From positions 124,001 through 188,000 of the forward strand of contig NZ_JAHQZT010000004.1 of NCBI RefSeq assembly GCF_019061305.1: a stretch of DNA of 64,000 nt, in the 5' to 3' direction. Below are positions 10,823 through 18,407 of this stretch, one piece after another. The notes under the pieces are model-generated. The model saw nothing but the letters and a program-made list of their open reading frames with translations. It was not told where the DNA came from and ran no database searches. Every line of letters begins with the position of its first letter. The first letter of the stretch is position 1. Made by a program: the position numbers and the translations under genes. This DNA comes from Marinobacterium weihaiense (GTDB lineage: Bacteria; Pseudomonadota; Gammaproteobacteria; Pseudomonadales; Balneatricaceae).

Positions 10823-13213
10823 TCAATCCCGTGCCGGACCGGCCAGGTGGCGTGCCTGTTCGGCCCAGTCCTGCAGCTGCATTTGTACACAGCCGTTGAC
10901 GGTGGCTGGCGAGTAACGCCCTTCGCTGTCGGCCTGCCCGGCGTCACGGTCGAACAGCAACTCGATCAGTTCATCCAGGGTGCTGACGGCATGCACGCTG
11001 AACAGCCCATCACGGCAGGCGTCCACCACGGCGGGGTCGAGAGTCAGGTGCGGTTCGTTCGCGGCCGGGATGATGACACCCTGGCTGCCATCCAGGCCAC
11101 GGGCGTGACAGAGTTCAAAGAACCCTTCGATCTTCTCGTTGACGCCACCGATGGCTTGAATTTCACCCTGCTGGTTGACTGAGCCGGTCACGGCCAGACT
11201 CTGCTTTATCGGTAAACCGCTGATGGCGGAGAGCAGTACACAGAGCTCGATCGCGGAGGCGCTGTCGCCGTCTACCGGTCCATACGACTGCTCAAATACC
11301 AGGCTGGCGTTCAACGACAGGGGTTGGTGGCGGGTATAGCGGGCGCCGATACAGGCGCTCAGAATCAGCACGCCCTTGGAGTGCAGCGGGCCGCCGAGTT
11401 TGGTTTCGCGCTCGATATCGAGCATGCGGCCGCTGCCGATGCGGGCCGTGGCGGTGATGCGTCCCGGTTTGCCGAAGCGCTGATCGCCCAGTTGGAACAC
11501 TGACAGACCATTGGCCTGGCCGATGGCCTGGCCTGTCGTACTGATCATCAGGGTGCCGCGTTCAATCTGTTCCTGCAGCAGTTCGGCATACTGGCTGCTG
11601 CGGTAACGCTGCTGGGCAATGGCTTTGTCGACATGCTCACGGCTGGCCAGGGATGCCCCCTGTCGCAGCGCCCAGAAGCTGGCCTCGCGAAGCAGGTCGA
11701 GCAGTTGGCCGCGGTTGAGCGACAGCTTGTCGCTGTCATCCATCTGCCGCGAACTCTGTTCAATCACGGCTTCCAGGGCACCGCGCTCGAAGTGGGTCAG
11801 CCCCTCTTCCCGGATCAGCAGGGTGATCAGGCCCAGATAACTGTCCAGGTTTTCACGGGTGCGGTCGAGGCCTTCGGCAAAATCGGCATAGACCTTGAAC
11901 AGGGTGGCGAACTCGGGGTCGTACTGCTTGAGCAGGTAGTAGAGGCGGCGCTCCCCGATCAGGATAACGCGCACGTCCAGCGGTACCGGCTCCGGTTCCA
12001 GCGACCGGGTGCCGCTGATGCCGTAGATCTTTTCCAACGGGTCGATGCGCACTTCACGGTTGCGCAGCGCACGCTTGAGCCCCTCCCAAGCAAAGGGGAA
12101 GGCCAGCAGTTTCTGCGCGTCCACGATCAGATAGCCGCCGTTGGCCCGGTGTAGCGCGCCGGGCTGGATCAGGCTGAAGTCGGTTGTCAGGGTCCCCATG
12201 TGGGCTTCGTATTCGACCCGGCCGACCAGGTTCTGGTAGCTGGGGATATCTTCGAAGACCACCGGAGCGCCACCGTTGTCGGCGTGTCCGACCAGCACGT
12301 TGACCTGGTAGCGGCGAAAGCGTGCCGAGCGTGCGCGCTTGTGCAGCGGGATACGGTCTTCCTCTTCACCGGGCATGAAATCATCCACGTTTTCGATCAT
12401 GTCCTGATGAATGGTATCCAGGAAGGCCAGTACCCCGGCATGACTGCCGTAGGTCTGGCGCAGGTTGTTCAGGGCGGGGTCGATTACGCCGCGCGTGGTG
12501 TCCTGCTCCAGCTCGCGGATACGGGCCTGATGCTCCTGGTGCATGCGCGGCACCTCGTGCACCAGTTCGGTGAGTTCCTCGTTGAGCGTATCGATGGCCT
12601 GCTTGATGCGCTCGCGCTCGGCATCGGGCAGCTGCTTGAAAGCATCCGGTGTCATCAGTTTGCCATCGTGTACCGGTCCCAGCGTATAGCCACCCGGTGT
12701 ACGCACCAGCGCAATGCCCAGCTCGTGGGCCTTTTGCCCCAGTGCCTTGAAGCCCATCTCCTCGCGCTGCTGGAATTCGTCGTTCAGGGCCTGCAGCTGG
12801 CTGCGGTATTCATCACTCTTGAATTGGGCCGGGATGCGTAACAGCAGCACTTCGATCAGGCGGCGCAGGTCGTTGTGCAGGCGCTGACCGGTTGCCTGCG
12901 GCAGGATCAGTGTGGTCGGCTGATTGGGGCGATCGAAATTGTGGATGTAACAGCAGTCATGCGGCGCTTCGCCGCTGGCGGCCTCGGCACTGATGATGCG
13001 CGAGACCAGCTCTCGCTTGCCGACCCCGGTGGAGCCGCTGACAAAGAGGTTGTAGCCCTGATGGTCCATGCCGATGGAAAACTGGATGGCATCCAGTGCA
13101 CGGCCCTGGCCCAGCACCGATTGATCGGGGCTGAGGTCCGCGCTCGACTTGATGCCGAAGGGCGTCAGGTCGCAGCCGTGGCGCAGTTGTTCAGGCGTCA
13201 GGCGGGTATCCAT
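10823..13213 (-). CDS. Lon-like ATP-dependent protease (AAA+ / S16 peptidase)
   Basis: A 796-residue Lon-family protein of the YcbZ/LonB-like type, lacking the classical LAN N-terminal domain. Walker A is GSTGVGKRE near residue 60, and a long helical insertion follows. The C-terminal S16 protease domain carries the Ser-Lys dyad: Ser in GDSASAIELC (about 650) and Lys in AIGGVNEKIEGF, 43 residues later, the usual Lon spacing. A cytosolic quality-control or regulatory protease is likely, but substrates are unknown. It starts 15 bases after the MgtC/DUF4010-type gene, with AAAGGA as ribosome site, so the two are probably co-transcribed. Confidence 0.88.
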   Translation of the reverse strand: MDTRLTPEQLRHGCDLTPFGIKSSADLSPDQSVLGQGRALDAIQFSIGMDHQGYNLFVSGSTGVGKRELVSRIISAEAASGEAPHDCCYIHNFDRPNQPTTLILPQATGQRLHNDLRRLIEVLLLRIPAQFKSDEYRSQLQALNDEFQQREEMGFKALGQKAHELGIALVRTPGGYTLGPVHDGKLMTPDAFKQLPDAERERIKQAIDTLNEELTELVHEVPRMHQEHQARIRELEQDTTRGVIDPALNNLRQTYGSHAGVLAFLDTIHQDMIENVDDFMPGEEEDRIPLHKRARSARFRRYQVNVLVGHADNGGAPVVFEDIPSYQNLVGRVEYEAHMGTLTTDFSLIQPGALHRANGGYLIVDAQKLLAFPFAWEGLKRALRNREVRIDPLEKIYGISGTRSLEPEPVPLDVRVILIGERRLYYLLKQYDPEFATLFKVYADFAEGLDRTRENLDSYLGLITLLIREEGLTHFERGALEAVIEQSSRQMDDSDKLSLNRGQLLDLLREASFWALRQGASLASREHVDKAIAQQRYRSSQYAELLQEQIERGTLMISTTGQAIGQANGLSVFQLGDQRFGKPGRITATARIGSGRMLDIERETKLGGPLHSKGVLILSACIGARYTRHQPLSLNASLVFEQSYGPVDGDSASAIELCVLLSAISGLPIKQSLAVTGSVNQQGEIQAIGGVNEKIEGFFELCHARGLDGSQGVIIPAANEPHLTLDPAVVDACRDGLFSVHAVSTLDELIELLFDRDAGQADSEGRYSPATVNGCVQMQLQDWAEQARHLAGPARD

Positions 13214-13228
13214 AACGATGTCCTTTGC

Positions 13229-14479
13229 TCAGATCAGGCTTAAGGTTAGCAGGGCCAGCGCGACTGCGAGCACCAATCCGGGCCAGAGCGCGCGACACAG
13301 GGGCCAGTGACCGGCAAAGAGGGCCAGTCCGCCCTTGACCAGCGTGTTGGTAATGGCGGCCAGGGTGATGCCGGTGACGGCGGTGTCGGTACTGATGGTG
13401 TCGCGGGCCATACGCGCCAGCGTCAGGGTGATGGCATCCACATCGGTCAGCCCGGCAATGATGGAGACCAGCCAGAGTCCCTGCTCACCCATATTGGCCT
13501 TGATGCCGTGGGCCACCAGCATGATGACAACCAGCAGGGCGCCGAACTGCAGCGCCGGCAGCAGCTGAAAGGGCTGGGTTGCCAGGGTCGAGGTATCGAT
13601 GCGGCCAAAGGGTTCCCGGTAACGCCAGCAGGCACTCGCGGCCAGTGCGCAGCCCAGGGTCATGGCCAGCATTGGTGGCCAGAGCGCCGGCAGCAGTGCC
13701 GGGTTGACCACCGCTACTTCCAGCAGAATGCGGGGGTACATGATGGCGGCGGCCAGCAGAATGCCGCTGGCCAGCAGGCGGGGCAGCGGCAGGCGTGCAT
13801 TCATGCGGGCCAGGCTCAGGGTCAGGGCGGTGCTGGAGGCCAATCCGCCCAGCAGGCTGGTGATCATGACGCCTTTGTCGGGGCCTGTCAGGCGCATGGC
13901 GAAGTAGGCGGCGAGACTGATACCGGCGATCAGGACCACCAGCAGCCAGATTTCATAGGGGTTGAGTGCGGCCCAGGGGCCATAGGCACGGTTGGGCAGC
14001 ACCGGCAGCAGGACTACGGCAATCAAGGCCAGCTGCAGAATGCCACGAATTTCGGAGTCGCTCAGGTGGTCCAGGGCATGGTGCAGGCTCTGCTTGAAAT
14101 GCAGCACCAGAGTGACAATGACAGCGGTGGCAACGGCCAGCTGCAGCTCGCCACTGAGGGCGAGTACGCCGAGTAAGTAGGTGACCAGGCCGGCCACGAC
14201 GGTGGTCAGCCCCAGGTCATGGTCTTCACGGGAATCGAGCCAGTGTGCCAGTCCCAGCACCAGAATGATGCCTGCGGCGGTCGTGATCACGATGCCGGGA
14301 CCGAACGGCGTCGCGAGAATCGCGGTCAGAGCGCCGGTGAGGGCCAGCAGACCAAAGGTGCGAATGCCGGCGATACGGCCGCCGACGGGGGCATTGCGCT
14401 CATGCCAGCCGCGCTGCAGCCCGATCAGCATGCCCAGTGCCAGTGCCACCAGCAGTTGCCAGAGTTGCGCGTGGTCCAT
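13229..14479 (-). CDS. MgtC/SapB-DUF4010 family membrane protein
   Basis: A polytopic inner-membrane protein of 416 residues. The N-terminal part (LWQLLVALALGMLIGLQRGW, then GGRIAGIRTFGLLALTGAL) matches the MgtC/SapB pattern with its conserved arginines. The C-terminal half fits DUF4010, with many hydrophobic helices including GLTDVDAITLTLARMA. ATG 14479 is chosen over an upstream in-frame start because GGGAGG precedes it at correct spacing. The family is linked to magnesium limitation and ion homeostasis in some species, but this subfamily has no firm function. The first gene of a likely two-gene unit with the Lon-like protease. Confidence 0.82.
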   Translation of the reverse strand: MDHAQLWQLLVALALGMLIGLQRGWHERNAPVGGRIAGIRTFGLLALTGALTAILATPFGPGIVITTAAGIILVLGLAHWLDSREDHDLGLTTVVAGLVTYLLGVLALSGELQLAVATAVIVTLVLHFKQSLHHALDHLSDSEIRGILQLALIAVVLLPVLPNRAYGPWAALNPYEIWLLVVLIAGISLAAYFAMRLTGPDKGVMITSLLGGLASSTALTLSLARMNARLPLPRLLASGILLAAAIMYPRILLEVAVVNPALLPALWPPMLAMTLGCALAASACWRYREPFGRIDTSTLATQPFQLLPALQFGALLVVIMLVAHGIKANMGEQGLWLVSIIAGLTDVDAITLTLARMARDTISTDTAVTGITLAAITNTLVKGGLALFAGHWPLCRALWPGLVLAVALALLTLSLI

Positions 14480-14819
14480 GAGGCCTCCCGATACCAAGAC
14501 AAGCTTTATCTCAGCCTAACAGATCCATGCAGGAGGGGCAGTGTCAGTTTTAAAATGCGAGCTTCAATGTAAGTGTTATTAAATGGATACGGAAAGCATT
14601 ATTCAGATGTTTAAGTCATGCGTTTAATTGAGTTGAAAGGTTTTATTGGTTTTCAATATCAGTTCATTCGTCAGGGTTTTGGTTTTATAATGTGCGAATA
14701 ATATGATCTGCATTAAATACACCCTCATAATCACTTAAATCACATATACTTTTGTTGCATAGTTGAAGGCCGGTTTGCGCAGTCCGAGCCCGGTGCCTCT
14801 TTGCACATCGGAGCGATCC
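14480..14819. other. AT-rich divergent intergenic region
   Basis: About 340 bases without a convincing gene, conspicuously richer in A/T than the neighbouring coding DNA. It must hold the promoter for the minus-strand MgtC/DUF4010 gene and for the plus-strand cassette. One plausible sigma-70-type promoter is listed separately. No strong hairpin or long repeat was seen. Confidence 0.6.
14663..14691 (+). promoter_or_regulatory. Putative sigma-70-type promoter of the roadblock cassette
   Basis: A perfect -10 hexamer TATAAT (14686-14691) with TTCATT (14663-14668, 3 of 6 matches to TTGACA) 17 bases upstream. Transcription would start near 14698, giving a leader of about 120 bases before ATG 14820. 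The hexamers are seen directly; promoter activity is inferred. Confidence 0.45.
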
Positions 14820-16094
14820 ATGAATCCACTGCACGAAATTACATTTGCCACCCCAGGGATGGACAGGAGCGAAAGTGAAAAGCTGCAGGCCGTGTTGGTG
14901 CTCGCCGAAATTCGGTTGAATGCCAGCTGGGTAGAAAGTACTCGCCCGGGTCAGGCGAATGTTGTCATATGCAGAGACCTGACCGCCGTGAGTGCGGAAG
15001 AAAAACGCCCCGTCATTTTGTTGCGTCCGGCGACCGAAACAATCGCCGAGGCCGAGTCGGGCACCGGGTATCCATTATTTGAACTGGTTCTCGACAGCAA
15101 TGGCATGCCAAGCTTTTCAGAACTGATTCATGTTTTCGGGCAGGTTGAAACGCGGTTGCAGGAAGTGCCCGCCGAGCAGACACCTGCTGCGACGCCCGAT
15201 CATCAGGCCACTGCTGTGGATGAGTCTATTGCGGACGTGCAGCCGATTGAGGCATTGCCTGTAGCAGCAGGCTTGGACGTGGTACTGCCGACGGAGGAGG
15301 AGCGCGCTCAGGAGCTGGCAGTGCCGATTTTCGAACCGCGCGCTGCCGTGAACTCGGAGGACGAGAGCCCCGCAGGTGCCTTAGCCATAGCTGAGCAAGA
15401 ACCTCCTGCACCGGTCGAAGCTGAGGTACCAGAGCCTGCTGAAGCGACCATCGTGCCCGTGTTGCAGCCGGTCATGAGCGAAGTGGCCAGAGCCGTGGTG
15501 ACCCGTCAATGTCTGGAGCAGCTGGCACTCTACGTGCAGGGCGCCCCAAATGAGGGCAGCTGGCACAAGATCCTGTTACAGTCGGGGGATGTCATGTTGC
15601 TGGACTTCGAGCAGGGCCGGTTTTACAGCAACCGTGTGCTGGAGAGCTTTCTCGTGCGGCTCGAAGATAACCGCATATCCTATATTTCAACGCTGTCGCG
15701 CTCTGAGTTTTCTGCTGAACTGAGCAAGCAGTACTGTGATGAACAGCCGTTGGCCAACCTGCAGTGGTTTCTGGCACTGTATTCCGGTATCAGCGGCACC
15801 GAGCTGCCGGCTGAAGATGAAACCTACAGCCTGTCGGGGTGGCCGGACAGCCAACTACCAGGGTTGCGACAGGAACACCTCAAACTGGCGGCGTTCATGC
15901 GCGGCAAGCCGGCCACGATTAAACGGATTGCGGACCAAACGGGTATAGCGGTTTCGGATATTCAAACATTTGTTGAGGCCTGCCGTTATCAGGGTCTGGT
16001 GCAGCAGGACGGTGAACAGAAGAGTGAAGCGGTACCGGCATCGGAACAACCCAAGGGGTTCTGGCGCCAGATACTGCGTACCATCAAACGATAA
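14820..16094 (+). CDS. Unrecognised linker-rich protein, first gene of roadblock cassette
   Basis: I do not recognise this 424-residue protein. It reads as three parts. Residues 1 to about 105 form a small alpha/beta domain (LQAVLVLAEIRLNASWV, QANVVICRDL, RPVILLRPATE). Residues about 106-220 are a Pro/Ala/Glu-rich, acidic, probably disordered linker. Residues about 220-424 form a folded C-terminal part ending in a winged-helix-like segment (LKLAAFMRGKPATIKRIADQ, then TGIAVSDIQTFVEACRYQGL) and a basic tail. The start at ATG 14820 is preferred over an upstream TTG because GGAG (14810-14813) is well placed. It lies 39 bases before the roadblock-like gene. The C-terminal domain could bind DNA or act as a protein-interaction module; neither is shown. 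Confidence 0.7.
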   Translation: MNPLHEITFATPGMDRSESEKLQAVLVLAEIRLNASWVESTRPGQANVVICRDLTAVSAEEKRPVILLRPATETIAEAESGTGYPLFELVLDSNGMPSFSELIHVFGQVETRLQEVPAEQTPAATPDHQATAVDESIADVQPIEALPVAAGLDVVLPTEEERAQELAVPIFEPRAAVNSEDESPAGALAIAEQEPPAPVEAEVPEPAEATIVPVLQPVMSEVARAVVTRQCLEQLALYVQGAPNEGSWHKILLQSGDVMLLDFEQGRFYSNRVLESFLVRLEDNRISYISTLSRSEFSAELSKQYCDEQPLANLQWFLALYSGISGTELPAEDETYSLSGWPDSQLPGLRQEHLKLAAFMRGKPATIKRIADQTGIAVSDIQTFVEACRYQGLVQQDGEQKSEAVPASEQPKGFWRQILRTIKR

Positions 16095-16133
16095 CATGGG
16101 GTATGCCCCCTCTTGCTCAAGTGAGAAAAGACG

Positions 16134-16544
16134 ATGTCAAAATTGGACGATGTGCTTCAGGGAATTGTGAATGATGTAGACGGTGCACTGGGGTGTGCCG
16201 TGGTCGACCTGGAAAGTGGTCTGCTGCTGTCCGTGGCACACAACGTGCCATACTTCACCTCTTCCTACCTGGAAGCGGTGGCAGCGGCAGCCGTCGACAT
16301 GATGCGTGGCCGTAACGTACGTGCCGTAGAGTCGCTGCTGTCCAACCAGCGAGGTCAGCCGGTTCGCCACATGATCCAGGAAGTCCAGATGAGTACCGAA
16401 CGTACCTATCACTTCATGGCGATTGTGCCGGAGAAACCAAACTCCCTGGTGGTGCTGATTACCAGCCGCAATACTAACCTGGGCATGGGCTGGGCTGCGG
16501 TACGGACCAATCTGCCGCGTATTGGCGAGTTCTGCCCCTCCTGA
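16134..16544 (+). CDS. Roadblock/LC7-like small protein
   Basis: A 136-residue protein whose pattern fits the Roadblock/LC7 fold: an opening helix (LDDVLQGIVNDVDGALGCAV), strand VVDLESGLLLSVA, a central helix (SSYLEAVAAAAVDMMRG), then strands (YHFMAIVPEKPNSLVVLITS) and a final helix (NLGMGWAAVRTNLPRI). Bacterial members such as MglB act as dimers on small Ras-like GTPases or as scaffolds. No MglA-type GTPase is encoded nearby, so the partner may be one of the two flanking cassette proteins (inference). It is followed after 22 bases by a strong intrinsic terminator, suggesting that it is the last gene of the main transcript. Confidence 0.6.
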   Translation: MSKLDDVLQGIVNDVDGALGCAVVDLESGLLLSVAHNVPYFTSSYLEAVAAAAVDMMRGRNVRAVESLLSNQRGQPVRHMIQEVQMSTERTYHFMAIVPEKPNSLVVLITSRNTNLGMGWAAVRTNLPRIGEFCPS

Positions 16545-16566
16545 AAGACCGTCATCGAGAGCCCCC

Positions 16567-16593
16567 GAGCAGCTGGATAGCTGCTCTTTTTTT
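16567..16593 (+). terminator. Intrinsic terminator / possible attenuator inside the cassette
   Basis: A perfect 8-bp stem GAGCAGCT/AGCTGCTC (16567-16574 and 16579-16586) with a GGAT loop, followed by seven T (16587-16593). This is a textbook rho-independent terminator on the plus strand. It ends only 14 bases before the ATG of the next plus-strand gene, so that gene is expressed by read-through or from an internal promoter. Confidence 0.9.
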
Positions 16594-16607
16594 GCTGACA
16601 GGTCAGG

Positions 16608-18347
16608 ATGATGTTGAAAAAGAAACTTAAAATAGTAGGTGCGCTCGGGGAAAGACTACACTTCGGCCCCGAGCAGATTCGCGCGACCATCCTGCAGGGG
16701 ATGGAGGTGCTGTCGATCAACAGCGATTTCATGGGGCGACCCGCAACCAACATCTACGCCAATGACGTTCAGGTGGTCAAAATCCGCCGCGAGCTCAAGC
16801 TGACAGCCCGTCAGGCTCAGCCCTGGCTGACCAGTGTCATGGCCAAGGAGCGAGAGTTGGGTGTGTACCATCCGGCCAAGACCTGGTTCTACATCTATGC
16901 CGAGCGCGATGGTGTCGAGCTGGAGAATGAAGAAGTCCTGATCGGTAACATCACGCCCCGCCTGCAGCCCTTGCACAAGGTGTTGGAAGCAGCGCCCTCG
17001 GACGTCGCTGCCACGGCCCGAGCACGCAGCCTCCTGGATCACATGTTCGGCCTCTACCTGCGGACTGCCCACCAGTTCGGGGTCAAGCTGGATGAGGGCC
17101 TGTCGAACTTTGCCATTGATGCCCAGGACCGACTTTACTACGTCGATGACGAATTCTACGGCTGGGACAAGTTCATCTCGTTTGCCATGATGCTGGGCGT
17201 GCTGATTCGCAAGCTTAACTGGCTTGAGCGCGATTTTGCCCGTGCACTGGCATATGATCTGGGGCAGCAGCTGGATAGTATTTTCGGCGACCTCAACTAT
17301 CGCGCCAGTGTGGCCTATCAGCTGCGGTCGGCGTTCATGCCTGCCGGAAAAAAACGAGATCTGGCTAACCTGATCAGCAGCGCACTGACCGAAGCTGAGC
17401 AGGAGCCGGTCGCACCGGCAGTCCCGCCAGCCGCCATGTCCTCGAGCGACGAGGCGAATGTGGCGCCAGCGCCGGTGCAACCGGCCGCCGTGAACCTGAC
17501 ACCTGCGCCAGCACCCGCAGCGGCCGTTGTGCCGGTTGCGGCAGCGCCTGCAGTGGCACCGCCGATACCTGCTGTAGAGACGCCGTCCACGCCTGATGGC
17601 GATGCTACCGCTCCCTGGGCGATCCTGGCGGATGTGCATGCCAATCTGCCGGCACTGGAAGCAGTACTGGCATGGCTGCAGCGAGAGGGTATCGAGCGCG
17701 GCATCGTACTGGGCGATCTGGTAGGGTACGGGCCGGACGCGGCGGAGGTCATCGAGCGGTTGCGTGGCAGCGGTCTGCAGATCATCAAGGGCAACCATGA
17801 CCATGCCGTGGCGCTGGGCAGCTTTCAGCGGGGGCTGTCCAAGAATGCCCGCCACGTGGCCCAGTGGACTCATGAACAGCTGTCCGAAGAGCAGCGCGAG
17901 TGGCTTAAAAGGCTGCCGCCGGTGCTGGATACCGAGCACTGGATGGCCGTGCACGGCGCGCCTCTGGATCCGGAATTCTTTTACGGCTATGTCTATGAAA
18001 TGACCTACCGTGACAACCTCGACAAGCTCGCTGCACTGGGGCGCAAGCTGTGCCTGCATGGTCATTCACACATGCCGGGCGTCTATGGGCGTGATGCCAA
18101 GGGACAGGACCGTCACTGGGTGGAGCCGCGGGTTTCATTGCAGGCGTTCAGTCATGCTCTGGTGTGCCCCGGTTCGGTGGGCCAGCCACGCAACGGCACG
18201 CCGCATACGCAGTTTGCAGTGTATGATCCGATCAACGAGGAGGTGCGGTTCGAAAGCCTGGAGTATGACTTCGAGCCGGTGGTTGAACGGATGAAGGCCA
18301 ATCATTTCCCGGCCGATCTGTACATGCGCATGCCCAAGGGCGTGTAG
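16608..18347 (+). CDS. Kinase-like domain fused to calcineurin-like metallophosphoesterase
   Basis: A 579-residue two-domain protein. The N-terminal part (about 1-260) has a protein-kinase-like pattern: VVKI with Lys58, KERE near 80-83 as candidate helix-C Glu, a catalytic-loop-like LDEGLSNFAI (Asp162, Asn167, the D-x4-N spacing) and YYVDDEFYGWD (Asp180/181) in the DFG position. A Pro/Ala-rich linker spans about 264-334. The C-terminal domain has the full metallophosphoesterase set: ADVHAN (342-344), GDLVGYG (369-375), GNHDH (395-399), VHG (448-450) and GHSH (485-488). The pairing suggests a phosphorylation/dephosphorylation enzyme, but the kinase call is by pattern only. ATG 16611 is an alternative start. 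Confidence 0.72.
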   Translation: MMLKKKLKIVGALGERLHFGPEQIRATILQGMEVLSINSDFMGRPATNIYANDVQVVKIRRELKLTARQAQPWLTSVMAKERELGVYHPAKTWFYIYAERDGVELENEEVLIGNITPRLQPLHKVLEAAPSDVAATARARSLLDHMFGLYLRTAHQFGVKLDEGLSNFAIDAQDRLYYVDDEFYGWDKFISFAMMLGVLIRKLNWLERDFARALAYDLGQQLDSIFGDLNYRASVAYQLRSAFMPAGKKRDLANLISSALTEAEQEPVAPAVPPAAMSSSDEANVAPAPVQPAAVNLTPAPAPAAAVVPVAAAPAVAPPIPAVETPSTPDGDATAPWAILADVHANLPALEAVLAWLQREGIERGIVLGDLVGYGPDAAEVIERLRGSGLQIIKGNHDHAVALGSFQRGLSKNARHVAQWTHEQLSEEQREWLKRLPPVLDTEHWMAVHGAPLDPEFFYGYVYEMTYRDNLDKLAALGRKLCLHGHSHMPGVYGRDAKGQDRHWVEPRVSLQAFSHALVCPGSVGQPRNGTPHTQFAVYDPINEEVRFESLEYDFEPVVERMKANHFPADLYMRMPKGV

Positions 18348-18354
18348 TACAGGT

Positions 18355-18380
18355 AAAAAAAGGGCGCCCAGCGGGCGCCC
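18355..18380 (-). terminator. Intrinsic terminator of the acetyl-CoA hydrolase gene
   Basis: GGGCGCCC (18362-18369), loop AGC, GGGCGCCC (18373-18380). Read on the minus strand, this 8-bp GC stem is followed by seven T (complement of the A run 18355-18361), placing it just after the acetyl-CoA hydrolase gene. It may also act weakly on the converging plus-strand cassette transcript. Confidence 0.88.
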
Positions 18381-18407
18381 AAGGGCTTAGAGCATCAGGA
18401 AAAATCG

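Noticed and set aside
17374-17600. Pro/Ala-rich stretch in the fusion gene, considered as tandem repeat or a frameshift between two genes
   Set aside because: The frame stays open and both domains share it; a flexible linker explains the composition.
16656-18065. A 469-codon minus-strand open frame opposite the kinase/phosphoesterase gene
   Set aside because: It is antisense to clear catalytic motifs on the plus strand and reads Cys/Arg-rich without any domain pattern.
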